Of a stretch of 52,180 bases of DNA, positions 26,601 through 33,173 are shown piece by piece. The notes beneath the pieces were generated by a model. It made no database searches, had not been told where the DNA came from, and saw nothing but the letters and a program-made list of their open reading frames with translations. The stretch covers positions 1 through 52,180 of the forward strand of contig CAKTTB010000013.1 of assembly GCA_934613505.1 (NCBI GenBank), given 5' to 3'. Source of the DNA: an uncultured Oscillospiraceae bacterium. GTDB taxonomy: Bacteria; Bacillota; Clostridia; Oscillospirales; Oscillospiraceae. The position numbers were made by a program, and so were the translations under genes. Numbering within the stretch: position 1 is the first letter of the stretch; each line of letters begins with the position of its first letter.

Positions 26601-28585
26601 ATGAGCTGGACGAATACACAAACCTTCTGGCGGGAAAGAAGTCGCGGCTCGACCGGGGCATGGAAAAGCTCATGGGCCGGAGATTCTACAACGTCATGAA
26701 GAAGTTTGAGTCCCGCGTGGGCGCGAACATGGTTGCGGCCAACGTAGGCTCGGCGCTTACGAATTTCATTCCGATCACGCAGGCATGGAGCCAGGTGTCG
26801 ACGGCGGACGTGCTGCGCGGCATGTGGGATACGCTGAAAAACTACAAGACCGCTGACGGGTTGGACGCTGCGTCGACGTTTATCAACAACCGAAGCGGCT
26901 ATGGGCGGCTGGCCATGAGCACGATGGATAAAGTCTCCGCCGGTGCAGGTTGGCTGATGGAATCCATTGACACGTTTACGACGGGAAGTGTCGTCCGTGC
27001 GCGGTATTACCAGAATCTGCGGCGGGGCATGAGCGAGACGAGCGCGATGCAGGAGGCGGATCAGTTTGCGTCCGGCGTCATGGCAGACAGGAGCAAGGGG
27101 TCGACACCGACGCTTTATTCCGCGCGGAACCCGCTGGTGAAGCTGTTCACGCAGTTCCAGCTGGAGGTCAACAACGAACTGAGCTGGATCTTCAAGGATA
27201 TGGCGCAGGAGGAGCAGAAGAAGGGCGTGGCGGCACTGGCCAAGGCCATGTTCAAATTCCTCATCGGCGCGTGGATCTACAATGAGTTCTACGAGAGCAT
27301 TGTGGGCAGGCGCGCGGCGCTGGATCCGCTGGATATCATCAATGATACGGTCGGAGATTTCACGGGGTATCAGCTGCCGAACACGGTGCAGGCGGCGGTA
27401 TCCGGGAAATGGGACTTCACGAAGGAGAAGCCGGGCACGTATCAGGCGATCAAGAACCTTGAGGGGAACATCATTTCTGAGTTCCCAGGCACGCAGGCGT
27501 TGACGATCCTCGGCGTGGATGAGGCGCTGGGGCTGGACATTGACAGCGGCAGGATCGCCGTGGCGTCGGCCATCCCGAACCTCGGAAACATCGAGAAGGC
27601 GCTGCTGGCAAAGAACGAGGACGTGGCGCCTGCGAAGAAGGCACAGACCATCGGAAACGAGCTTCTGAAGCCGGGCCTGTATCTGGCGACGCCGTTCGGC
27701 GGAGGGCAGATCCGCAAGGCGTATCAGGGCGCGACGGCGGCGGCTCGCGGCGGCAGCTACACAGTGGACAACGAGGGCCGCGACATTCTGCAGTATCCCG
27801 TGTACAATGGCAACGCAGCCGACCGGGCGAAAAGCTGGGCGCAGGCGCTGCTGTTCGGCAAGACGGCGACGGAAGAGGCGCAGAGCTGGGTGGAGAGCGG
27901 GTTCAAGTCGCTGTCCGCGAAGGAGACTGACGCCTATCAGGGCATGACCGAGGGAGGCGAGGACCAGCGGGAGACCTATGCGTTCATCCAGGCGGCGCGA
28001 AAGCTGGAGAAGAACTATGACAAGATGATGCTGCTGAAGGCCTATGATATCAGCGACGCGGCGAAGGCAGAGTATTATTATCAGGTCCTTGCCGGGGATG
28101 CGCAGAAGGCGGAGATGGAACCGAAGAGCACGCAGGAGCGGATCGACTACATGAACGAGAAGATCCAGGACGCGCAGGACGCGAAGCAGAAGCAGGATCT
28201 CAAGGATGCCGTCGCCGCCGGGACTGTGACGCAGGAGAAGGCAATCCAGAAAATCCTTGCGAACGACTACGCCGAGGATGAGAACAAGGCGTACTGGCTC
28301 TACAAGGAGTGGACCGGCGGGAAGGACTATACGAAGTACGGCAAGATCCTGCAGACCATCGAGGACGGAGGAGATCTGAAAGCGGCGGCAAAGGAATACT
28401 TTGACCACGGAACCGAGAAGAGCGATATTGGCAACGCGATCACGACGGAATACAAGCCGAAGTACATTGCGGCCTCGCCTGAGGAGCGGAAGAAGCTCAA
28501 GGAGAAGCTGCTGGCGGCCTATACGGCGGTCGGCTTTGACAGGAGCAAGAAGTCGAAGGACATTGACAAGTGGCTGAAGGAATGA
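20618..28585 (+). CDS. Giant polyvalent internal virion protein, 2655 aa
   Basis: ATG 20618 follows AAGGAGG and lies 8 bases after the previous stop; the frame is open to 20576 but that part overlaps. Visible regions: a helical first 700 residues, Gln/Glu coiled coil (680-860), a zincin-like site HEGYH at 1016-1020 with a possible third ligand in EEIIAD at 1068-1069, a low-GC beta domain (about 1115-1350) with IRHGLNG near 1208 resembling MuF-C/PBECR-type toxin domains, then a long helical part with ANVGSALTNFIPITQAW (about 2040) and NPLVKLFTQFQLEVNNELSW (about 2165) like the LPD38 domain. Such proteins are carried in the virion and injected with the DNA. Domain names are from memory of motifs. 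Confidence 0.75.
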   Translation: MAKKKRTGLDALQEYEAGSGYAASSATSYGKTQTQGKTTTFKRSGLDALREYEQYKNPGAVQDTAFDPNYRSRNYQTPGQNAAFEAYKNAVNATQKTRNGVAVSGKVSEQEYSRSPGMQTKYGTYQNYLRGVEAEQGLKLGTLALQGQSALLAGRFAPATQQVRGDVDAQNRRAKAAQTAQRDQVRGMRRTSQELDKQIEALEIEQADTHFSGTGLSENGKSVTQLQNEIENLQAQKTAVDNQSVLARAQEAIGNLSEEDQNLLRQYRGKELNGYQVRAYAKYDAKTALNEKGYSDDTLKRLAEWQKVLDDYDNAQKLDQAAQEMGSGSFAGKAAATLFSAALAPGKALGNVELLRGVLPKWAGGYQNEDMPTNIYSPAYNASRLSSGIRQSVMQNMNPTGQFLYQAGTSALDSAVNMAVSTGLVGTVGGAAGAGAKDAIAETMNWVMGSQVAADSVYEGIQNGKSNAEALVDGIVEGAIEGFTEKYSVGDIIENMLSGKAVWRKALRSFASEGAEEIASNWLNRAYDVVAKHDRGEVMTAYANYIAEGRTPAQALAAMVGDFAKEDSLSFLAGGLSGLAMSGTYAGVNRVILEANVTQTARAVIEAGEVQDVIDYGMAQEEGTKAHQLAEELQQTVDDGGEVTQKAVENTLREVAKEQQAAVDEGQEPRVPETLTRLEQLQEQARQEQAQAEADEKAFQIYKSAAETAQENQRLAQQYQQEQEQSRTQQSVQAVQQAQQAAQRQYDQDSLFAPIPGTENMGELDPVQYAQRQTADAEQALDEAARQQEEQYLQTQAQREGYDEQTAAYFLNGNTTGMPAEQYAQSFGQVYEQGRLGASEQRAMRYAEGMNQDVAAAAYRAGLAAGQKGVNNGSIETTDEGQVGQAGQRAEKQAGGVRQSTAQQQRADAGRKRSQGARDLAKAWDEVELSTLGFGKDNTQKVRVMPKGQEARSEDIQAAEKFFRSMGVQNARFFTGQLTQEIDGQTFYADAAVTEDGSVLIRADSEEHSAFELAKHEGYHLLVKSWPEMAEKIQKRLLGEGKITKEMIESYVDAYAGIYGDDTDAYVEEIIADTYAGMNRTDYGTNQLRADVKMEVGQWQKKSGSARAPPAKMSTAKDQTTKNYQGVNLAEDGSVYTYDFLTSLPDMDVTMLPEVDAVRGADNRVDTAKVVQEGMKNARAVGTERDGKIFVRNQYTGKMLRIDNSSIRHGLNGKQNRLLTNARMGVVIGDIVKNAVPINALNNKAKGVTGTYAMAAYVTDSRGREFVAIVTAEQINGNIAGVEVYDVAHAVSGRQKNSSQADTKSQRVYSIKAAKISISDLLRIVNSTHQSILPEDVLQKFGEQRNPQGDYTGQAKFSSQDGRYRDLMGEKAAQYVRRLESGLVNQLAENLSVPGQAKREVLRPMAEEALRSFFTDGQLDRSKLNDLFETAYKAGVEEDQQYIEQYGDLKKFIRDQKISISETDRQDIADYNLFRKAAMGTLTISKDGLPVDVAYQQLQKMAPELFPADITAPSDQLMQIYDVARGIQKVQKTLDEYYGPQAASFKKWQQANFTESIDRLTSGLRVAQRYLDAQNKAKEKLAIPQTAEETKQMWAQLKDARRVVEKAQSKTLLTEADQKIVNRLLRGETSPDYVAGLENGQQILKVYEAKADYDMLALKLKAWNAQRKQGLRDFAEQALTEAEAVKWVDKVMGIQYQRETMERNIRDIARKGKVSDEKANAFINKYFWPVHENESKRKNYLVQQQNRIRALGLDRQVRKGNLVSESYAVQWLGEAEFNRDYLKQHPRVERRGGMTFDEWNAAIQEFEKQNPNLDLGKVRAAVKIFHEVYDKLFQDMNRVRIENGYEPVNYLQGYFPHFQENEEGGSILQKFARAAGIEGDVSPLPATINGLTANFKPGIRYMANIQNRLGYATAYDALQGFDRYIEVATDVIFHTADIQRLRALATQIRYRASDEGLKQRIDAIMMNPFLNPDEANEQVANLTKNGRYGLSNFVDELDEYTNLLAGKKSRLDRGMEKLMGRRFYNVMKKFESRVGANMVAANVGSALTNFIPITQAWSQVSTADVLRGMWDTLKNYKTADGLDAASTFINNRSGYGRLAMSTMDKVSAGAGWLMESIDTFTTGSVVRARYYQNLRRGMSETSAMQEADQFASGVMADRSKGSTPTLYSARNPLVKLFTQFQLEVNNELSWIFKDMAQEEQKKGVAALAKAMFKFLIGAWIYNEFYESIVGRRAALDPLDIINDTVGDFTGYQLPNTVQAAVSGKWDFTKEKPGTYQAIKNLEGNIISEFPGTQALTILGVDEALGLDIDSGRIAVASAIPNLGNIEKALLAKNEDVAPAKKAQTIGNELLKPGLYLATPFGGGQIRKAYQGATAAARGGSYTVDNEGRDILQYPVYNGNAADRAKSWAQALLFGKTATEEAQSWVESGFKSLSAKETDAYQGMTEGGEDQRETYAFIQAARKLEKNYDKMMLLKAYDISDAAKAEYYYQVLAGDAQKAEMEPKSTQERIDYMNEKIQDAQDAKQKQDLKDAVAAGTVTQEKAIQKILANDYAEDENKAYWLYKEWTGGKDYTKYGKILQTIEDGGDLKAAAKEYFDHGTEKSDIGNAITTEYKPKYIAASPEERKKLKEKLLAAYTAVGFDRSKKSKDIDKWLKE

Positions 28586-28592
28586 TGAGCGG

Positions 28593-28616
28593 GCCGGGGC
28601 GAAAGCCCCGGCTTTG
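28593..28616 (+). terminator. Terminator after the giant gene
   Basis: GCCGGGGC pairs with GCCCCGGC around GAAA, then TTTGCT. It ends the head unit just before the late promoter at 28621. Confidence 0.65.
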
Positions 28617-28620
28617 CTGC

Positions 28621-28656
28621 GCGTGGGGTGAATCCGGCGCGGGGGTCTGCTACACT
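28621..28656 (+). promoter_or_regulatory. Phage late promoter, copy 3 (fibre unit)
   Basis: GCGTGGGGTGAA (28621-28632), 18 bp, then TACACT (28651-28656). The 12-mer and spacing equal those at 8243 and 16687 while the spacer sequences differ, so conservation is of function rather than recent duplication. Confidence 0.7.
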
Positions 28657-28678
28657 GGATGAAAAGGAGGGATGCGGT

Positions 28679-29029
28679 ATGGCGACGCCAATTCCGGGGG
28701 CTTATCCGAGCCCGAGGATCGACAAAGGGGTGCTGCGGTGGTACGAAGGGGACACGTTCTCGATCGTGCTGCGGTTCGACCTGAAGGACCAGGACGGCGA
28801 GGCCGTCACGATCGGGACGACGGACAGCATGGCGGTCGTGTTTCTGGACGATACGCGGCAGACCGTCCACACGTTCAGCTTTGCGAAGGTGGAGAATGAC
28901 CAGGTCACGCTGAACTTCGACGCGACGGTCACGGCAAAATTCACGAAGGGAAAGTACACCTACGATATCCGGTACACGCACGGCGACAAGACGACGCTGG
29001 CGAGCGGGAATCGGGCGTTCGTGGAGTAA
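28679..29029 (+). CDS. BppU-like tail/baseplate N-terminal protein, 116 aa
   Basis: AAGGAGG lies 9 bases before ATG 28679. A single beta-sandwich: LRWYEGDTFSIVLRFDLKDQDGEAVTI, then SMAVVFLDDTRQTVHTFSF and a closing GKYTYDIRYTHGDKTTLASGNRAFVE. This is the layout of BppU N-terminal domains that anchor receptor-binding fibres to the tail tip. First gene of the fibre unit. Confidence 0.7.
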   Translation: MATPIPGAYPSPRIDKGVLRWYEGDTFSIVLRFDLKDQDGEAVTIGTTDSMAVVFLDDTRQTVHTFSFAKVENDQVTLNFDATVTAKFTKGKYTYDIRYTHGDKTTLASGNRAFVE

Positions 29030-29038
29030 GGAGCAGGT

Positions 29039-30553
29039 ATGAGGGTAGAAATTCCGAATCAGATCACGGTGACGATCGGCGGGCTGATCTCCCGCGGGGT
29101 GAAGGCCGTGGAGGTTACGGACGCGGGGAAGCTGATTTTCACGCTGACGGACGGCAGCGTGATAGACCTCGGCTCGGTCATCGGCCCGCAGGGGCCGAAG
29201 GGCGAGACGGGACCGGTGGGGCCGCAGGGGCAGACCGGACCTGCCGGCGCACAGGGCGAGACCGGCGAGGCGGGCGCGAGCATCACGTCGATCACGAAGA
29301 AATCGCAGAGCGGGACGACGGCGACGTACACGATCGCGCTTTCGGACGGGAAGACATTTGACTTCAACGTCGAGACCGTCAAGGGCGAGAAGGGAGACAC
29401 CGGCGCGAAGGGTGACACCGGCGCGCAGGGCCCGAAGGGGGAACCCGGCTCGCAGGGGCCAAAGGGCGAGACAGGCCCGCAGGGCGAGCAGGGGCCGAAG
29501 GGCGACACCGGCGCGACCGGCGCGGAAGGCCCGAAGGGCGCGACCGGCGACACTGGCCCGAAGGGAGAGCCAGGCGAAAAGGGAGAGAAAGGCGACAAGG
29601 GCGACACTGGCGCGACTGGCCCGCAGGGAGAAACCGGCCCGCAGGGGCAGACCGGTCCGCAGGGCCCGGCAGGCCCAACCGGCCCGAAGGGCGATACGGG
29701 AGCGGGCTTTACGGTCAAGGGCTATTACGGCTCGGTCTCCGCGCTGCAGGCGTCGGTCAAGAATCCGGAGGTAGGAGACGCCTACGGCGTGGGCGCGGCT
29801 GCACCTTATGACATTTACATCTATGACGGCGTGACGAAGGCGTGGGTCAACAACGGACCGCTGCAGGGCGCAAAGGGCGAAAAGGGCGAAAAGGGAGAAA
29901 AAGGCGACCCCGGCGCAAAGGGCGAACCGGGCGAGACTGGACCGCAAGGACCTACGGGTCCGCAGGGTGAGACGGGGCCTCAGGGGCCAACGGGTCCGGC
30001 CGGAGACAACGGCGCGCCAGGCGCAAATGGCGTGACGCCGACGATCGGCACAAATGGCAACTGGTATCTGGGCGAGACCGACACCGGGAAGCCATCGCGC
30101 GGTGAGAAAGGCGATAAGGGCGACAAGGGACCGCAGGGAGAGCAAGGCGAGACGGGCGGGACCGGCGCGGCCGGAACGACATTCACGCCGTCGGTCGCTG
30201 CGGACGGGACGCTCAGCTGGACGAACGACGGCGGGAAAACGAACCCGGACAGCGTCAACATCAAAGGCCCGCAGGGCAATCCGGGCGAAAAGGGCAACCC
30301 AGGAGAGACCGGCGCAAAGGGCGCAGACGGCGTCACGCCGACGATCGGCACGAACGGCAACTGGTATCTGGGAGATACAGACACAGGGAAGCCATCGCGC
30401 GGAGAGAAGGGCGACAAGGGCGATCCCGGCGCGCAGGGGCCTGCGGGCGCAACGCCCGTCAAGGGGACGGATTACTTTACGGCGGCGGATAAGGCCGCGC
30501 TGGTGCAGGACGTGCTTGCCGCGCTGCCAGAATGGACAGGAGGAAACTACTGA
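29039..30553 (+). CDS. Collagen-like tail fibre protein, 504 aa
   Basis: An N-terminal beta domain (residues 1-55) is followed by Gly-X-Y collagen triplets in four blocks (about 56-83, 118-225, 279-332, 355-375, then again 401-475), interrupted by globular inserts. The insert [27 protein letters not shown] occurs twice exactly 100 residues apart. The C-terminus ([23 protein letters not shown]) is a common fibre cap. Forms a trimeric rod presenting the adsorption tip; the next gene, coupled by TGATG, is probably that tip. Confidence 0.85.
   Translation: MRVEIPNQITVTIGGLISRGVKAVEVTDAGKLIFTLTDGSVIDLGSVIGPQGPKGETGPVGPQGQTGPAGAQGETGEAGASITSITKKSQSGTTATYTIALSDGKTFDFNVETVKGEKGDTGAKGDTGAQGPKGEPGSQGPKGETGPQGEQGPKGDTGATGAEGPKGATGDTGPKGEPGEKGEKGDKGDTGATGPQGETGPQGQTGPQGPAGPTGPKGDTGAGFTVKGYYGSVSALQASVKNPEVGDAYGVGAAAPYDIYIYDGVTKAWVNNGPLQGAKGEKGEKGEKGDPGAKGEPGETGPQGPTGPQGETGPQGPTGPAGDNGAPGANGVTPTIGTNGNWYLGETDTGKPSRGEKGDKGDKGPQGEQGETGGTGAAGTTFTPSVAADGTLSWTNDGGKTNPDSVNIKGPQGNPGEKGNPGETGAKGADGVTPTIGTNGNWYLGDTDTGKPSRGEKGDKGDPGAQGPAGATPVKGTDYFTAADKAALVQDVLAALPEWTGGNY
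30029..30130 (+). repeat. Fibre module repeat, copy 1
   Basis: About 100 bases closely matching 30329-30430 at an exact 300-bp offset inside the collagen-like gene. Differences are mainly synonymous, so the duplication is old and kept in register, probably by selection on the protein module. Confidence 0.8.
30329..30430 (+). repeat. Fibre module repeat, copy 2
   Basis: Partner of 30029-30130. The pair could support recombination that shortens or lengthens the fibre shaft by one 100-residue unit. Confidence 0.8.
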
Positions 30554-31548
30554 TGGCATTGGATAAAGCAGTAGATTCCGCGCAGCTGAACGCCGACCTG
30601 ACGGCGGTTGCGGACGCCATCCGCACGAAGGGCGGCACGTCCGCACAGCTTGCGTTCCCGGACGGGTTCGTGAGCGCGGTGCAGGCCATCGAGGGCGCGC
30701 CCGACTTGCAGATCGTCGTCACGACCAGCGCGGGTGCGACCGTCACGGCCACGAAGGGGAGCAAGACGGCTTCCGGGACGGCAGATGCGAGTGGAAACTG
30801 CACGTTGATAGTCGATGAGGTTGGAACATGGACGGTAACAGCAGCGACAGCAAGCACAACAAAGACGGCAGATGTTGTGGTTGGGACAGCTAATGTCGAT
30901 TTGGCCATGATCGACCCCGTGTTCGGAAATAACAGCTGGGCTGCAATTATTAAGGCCTGTCAAGAGAAACAAGTTCCCAACACATGGAACGTCGGCGACA
31001 GATGCAACATGACGATCAACAACAAGACCTACGCGATCGACATCATCGGCAAGAACCACGACGATTATGCCGACGGCTCGGGCAAGGCTCCGCTGACATT
31101 CCAGATGCACACGACCTACGCGACGCAGTATAAGATGAACGGCGCAGAGGATAACAGCTGCGGCTGGAAGAACTGCCTGGTGCGGACGTCCAATGCGTTC
31201 CCGGCGCTGAAGAAGGTGATGCCGGCGGAGGTCGTGGCCGCGCTAAAGGCCGTGACAAAGAAGACCACGGCAGGCGGCGCGAGCTCGGCCATCGACACGA
31301 CGGAGGACACGCTGTTCCTGCTGTCGGAGATCGAGGTCCAGGGCACGCGGACATACTCCTATGCGGGCGAGGGCACGCAGTACGAGTATTACAAGACGGC
31401 GGCCAACCGGAAGAAAAACCGTGCATGGTATTTGCGCTCGCCGAGACTCAACAACACCAGCTGCTTTGACAGAACGGGATGGAACGGTGAGGCGGACTGG
31501 AGCGTCGCGTCCGAGGTGGACGGTATCGCGGCGGCGTGGTGCTTCTGA
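30553..31548 (+). CDS. Tail fibre tip / receptor-binding protein with DUF6273-like C-terminus, 331 aa
   Basis: ATG 30553 overlaps the previous stop; AGGAGG lies 9 bases before. Residues 1-45 (ALDKAVDSAQLNADLTAVADAIRTKGG) are a standard fibre opening. A beta-sandwich with TSAGATVTATKGSKTASGTADASG follows, then a C-terminal domain from about 120, closing with AWYLRSPRLNNTS and SEVDGIAAAWCF. The WYLRSP ... GI.A..CF frame is the formylglycine/C-type-lectin-like DUF6273 fold used as a variable ligand-binding surface. Likely binds the host receptor. Confidence 0.7.
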   Translation: MALDKAVDSAQLNADLTAVADAIRTKGGTSAQLAFPDGFVSAVQAIEGAPDLQIVVTTSAGATVTATKGSKTASGTADASGNCTLIVDEVGTWTVTAATASTTKTADVVVGTANVDLAMIDPVFGNNSWAAIIKACQEKQVPNTWNVGDRCNMTINNKTYAIDIIGKNHDDYADGSGKAPLTFQMHTTYATQYKMNGAEDNSCGWKNCLVRTSNAFPALKKVMPAEVVAALKAVTKKTTAGGASSAIDTTEDTLFLLSEIEVQGTRTYSYAGEGTQYEYYKTAANRKKNRAWYLRSPRLNNTSCFDRTGWNGEADWSVASEVDGIAAAWCF

Positions 31549-31557
31549 GCGGAGCGT

Positions 31558-31581
31558 AAAAAAGCCGCCCTTCCGGGCGGC
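31558..31581 (-). terminator. Minus-strand terminator (end of antisense RNA)
   Basis: GCCGCCC (31564-31570) pairs with GGGCGGC (31575-31581) around TTCC. Six A on the left become six U in a leftward transcript, so this works on the minus strand. The only promoter aimed at it is 31873-31900. It may also protect the 3' end of the fibre mRNA. Confidence 0.7.
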
Positions 31582-31586
31582 GGAGA

Positions 31587-31615
31587 TAGACAAAATTTGC
31601 AGCGTATGATATGAT
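31587..31615 (+). promoter_or_regulatory. Toxin promoter
   Basis: TAGACA, 17 bp, TATGAT. The predicted start is near 31621, so the RNA begins with a hairpin of seven pairs and a TTCG loop (31621-31638). Confidence 0.6.
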
Positions 31616-31690
31616 GGATACGCCCCATTCGTGGGGCGGGCGCTGCTGCATACGGCGGTCAGTCACTTCCCTGTAAAGGGGGTGATGCTG

Positions 31691-31786
31691 ATGGGGAGCA
31701 GACCATGGGCGAAAGCCCTTCGGTTCCTGCTGCGAGTCGCAATGGTAATACTTATCATGCTGCTTTTCACCCAGAAAGTTTGTTGA
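31691..31786 (+). CDS. Type I toxin-like hydrophobic peptide, 31 aa
   Basis: ATG 31691 lies 8 bases after AAAGGGGG; ATG 31685 in the same frame would add two residues. The peptide is a basic head (MGSRPWAKALR) then one transmembrane helix (FLLRVAMVILIMLLF) and TQKVC. The leader folds CACTTCCC (31664-31671) against GGGGGTG (31678-31684), hiding the ribosome binding site, as in primary transcripts of TxpA/BsrG and holin-like toxins. A hairpin TTGACCGC/GCGGTCAA follows the stop. The antisense RNA covers the entire gene. Membrane depolarisation is the expected effect; it may stabilise the prophage. Confidence 0.65.
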   Translation: MGSRPWAKALRFLLRVAMVILIMLLFTQKVC

Positions 31787-31872
31787 CCGCCCGGAGGCAC
31801 CCGAGCGGTCAACGATAGCTTTTTGACTTGACTGTTCCGGACTAACCGCCGCAGCAGCGTCCTTATATCTCC

Positions 31873-31900
31873 ATTATACCGTCCCGCTGTCAATTGTCAA
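31873..31900 (-). promoter_or_regulatory. Strong antisense promoter
   Basis: On the minus strand, TTGACA (31895-31900), 16 bp, TATAAT (31873-31878): both boxes are perfect sigma-A consensus. It is embedded in the stem of the toxin mRNA terminator. Confidence 0.75.
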
Positions 31901-31919
31901 GCAGCGGGGCGGCTTTTTT
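31879..31919 (+). terminator. Terminator of the toxin mRNA
   Basis: CCGTCCCGCTG pairs with CAGCGGGGCGG (11 pairs including one G-U), followed by CTTTTTTA. The 3' arm and loop also carry the antisense promoter -35 box, so one DNA segment serves both strands. Confidence 0.75.
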
Positions 31920-31944
31920 ACGCCCCGGGAAAGGAGCATAAGGG

Positions 31945-32238
31945 ATGGACCTGCAGGATCTGAACGTTGCCGTCGCGGAAATCCGCGGCAATGTCGACCG
32001 GAACACCGGCCGGATCAAGGATCTCGAGAAGAAGACCGACGCCGTGGCCAAGCTGGCCGAGGCCGTCGCCGTCATGGCCGAGCACATGAAGACGCTCGAC
32101 GACAAGATCGACAGCATGCAGACGAGCGTCAACAACCTCACCGCCCGCCCGGGCAAGAACTGGGACGCGCTGGTCAAGATCGTTTTGACCGCGCTCGTCA
32201 CCGGCGTCATCGGCTGGGTGCTGGGCAAAATTCTGTAA
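31945..32238 (+). CDS. XhlA-like hemolysin/holin-associated membrane protein, 97 aa
   Basis: XhlA-type proteins aid lysis next to a holin and an amidase. The first 70 residues are a coiled coil (VAEIRGNVDRNTGRIKDLEKK, KTLDDKIDSMQTSVNNL) and the C-terminus is one transmembrane helix (LVKIVLTALVTGVIGWVLGKIL). AAAGGAG precedes the ATG. First gene of the lysis cassette. Confidence 0.8.
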   Translation: MDLQDLNVAVAEIRGNVDRNTGRIKDLEKKTDAVAKLAEAVAVMAEHMKTLDDKIDSMQTSVNNLTARPGKNWDALVKIVLTALVTGVIGWVLGKIL

Positions 32239-32280
32239 CACACGCCGCAAGGCGCGAAATTTGAAAGGAGAAAAATACTT

Positions 32281-32475
32281 ATGAACGCAAAATGGTGGAA
32301 AGCCGCGGGCATCCGCGCACTGAAAACGGTATGCCAGACGGCAGTCGCAACTATCGGCACGAGCGCGATCCTGTCCGAAGTTAACTGGATCGCCGTTGCC
32401 TCCGCCTCGGCGCTGGCGGGCATCCTGTCTTTGCTTACGAGCGTCGCGGGCCTGCCGGAGGTAAAAGAGGAATGA
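32281..32475 (+). CDS. Phage holin, r1t-like, 64 aa
   Basis: Two hydrophobic segments (about residues 13-31 and 37-57: VCQTAVATIGTSAIL, WIAVASASALAGILSLLTSVAGL) with a basic N-terminus and acidic C-terminus. Length and the NWIAVASASALAGILSLLTS pattern fit small Firmicutes phage holins that open the membrane for the amidase. The stop overlaps the amidase ATG. Confidence 0.8.
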   Translation: MNAKWWKAAGIRALKTVCQTAVATIGTSAILSEVNWIAVASASALAGILSLLTSVAGLPEVKEE

Positions 32476-33173
32476 GTATGGAGATCGACAGCTCCATCCG
32501 GGCAAAGTGGCACGGCGGAAAGCGCAAGCTCTCCGCCATCACCGCCATCGTCATGCACTACACGGCAAACACGGGCCAGATGGCGACGGCCAAAGGAAAC
32601 GCCCGCTATTTTGAGGGCGGCAGCGAGGGACGCAAGGCCTCGGCCCACTACGTCGTCGACGAGGGCAATGTGGCCTACGAGTGCGTGCCGCTCGATACCG
32701 TGGCATGGTCCGTCGGAGACGGAAATAAGGGGCCGTATGGCAAGCTCGTCAACAACTACAACTCGGTATCGATCGAGATGGTCAGTCACACGGACGCCGC
32801 CGGGCGGTATTACATCCCCATCGAGACGCAGAGGCACGCGGCGGAGCTGTACGCGCAGCTGAAAAAGCAGCTGCCGAACGTCAGGTACGTCGTGCGCCAC
32901 TACGATGTGAGCCTCAAAAAATGCCCTGCGCCGATGATTGACGAGGGCGCATGGGCAAAATTCAAAAACCTGCTGGAGGAGGCAGAAGAAGTGAGATACG
33001 AAAAGCTGAAAGACGTTACGAACCAGACGTACCGCCAGACGCTGGACAAACTGGTGGAGAAGGGCCTGCTTAAAGGAAAAAGCGGCACAGGCGAAGACCT
33101 GACGCTCGATCTGAGCGAGGACAACGTCCGCATGCTCGTCATCCTGGACCGCACCGGCGTCTTTGACCGCTGA
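32472..33173 (+). CDS. Endolysin, N-acetylmuramoyl-L-alanine amidase, 233 aa
   Basis: Cuts the lactyl-amide bond between MurNAc and L-Ala. Amidase_2 zinc ligands are visible: H29 in VMHYTAN, H143 in RHYDVS and C151 in KKCPAP. The C-terminal part (residues 175-233, VTNQTYRQTLDKLVEKGLLKGKSGTGEDLTLD) is a small helical domain seen on clostridial amidases. No signal peptide, so export depends on the holin. Confidence 0.9.
   Translation: MSMEIDSSIRAKWHGGKRKLSAITAIVMHYTANTGQMATAKGNARYFEGGSEGRKASAHYVVDEGNVAYECVPLDTVAWSVGDGNKGPYGKLVNNYNSVSIEMVSHTDAAGRYYIPIETQRHAAELYAQLKKQLPNVRYVVRHYDVSLKKCPAPMIDEGAWAKFKNLLEEAEEVRYEKLKDVTNQTYRQTLDKLVEKGLLKGKSGTGEDLTLDLSEDNVRMLVILDRTGVFDR

Larger units (their letters stand above)
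31557..31866 (-). ncRNA. Candidate antisense antitoxin RNA
   Basis: Predicted from the perfect minus-strand promoter at 31873-31900 and the minus-strand terminator at 31558-31581, giving about 310 nt. It would be complementary to nearly the whole toxin mRNA, including the Shine-Dalgarno hairpin. No minus-strand frame inside it looks coding. Confidence 0.5.

Noticed and set aside
29059..29718. 219-aa minus-strand frame rich in Pro-Ser/Val-Gly
   Set aside because: It is the complement of the collagen-like Gly-X-Y coding DNA, which keeps the opposite frames open.
26474..30646. 1390-aa minus-strand open frame
   Set aside because: Spans the giant gene end, a late promoter and the fibre gene on the other strand; composition (Arg, Leu, Ala) is that of a GC shadow.
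31421..31548. Diversity-generating retroelement variable region at the end of the tip gene
   Set aside because: No reverse transcriptase and no template repeat were found in the window; a trans-acting system in the host cannot be excluded.
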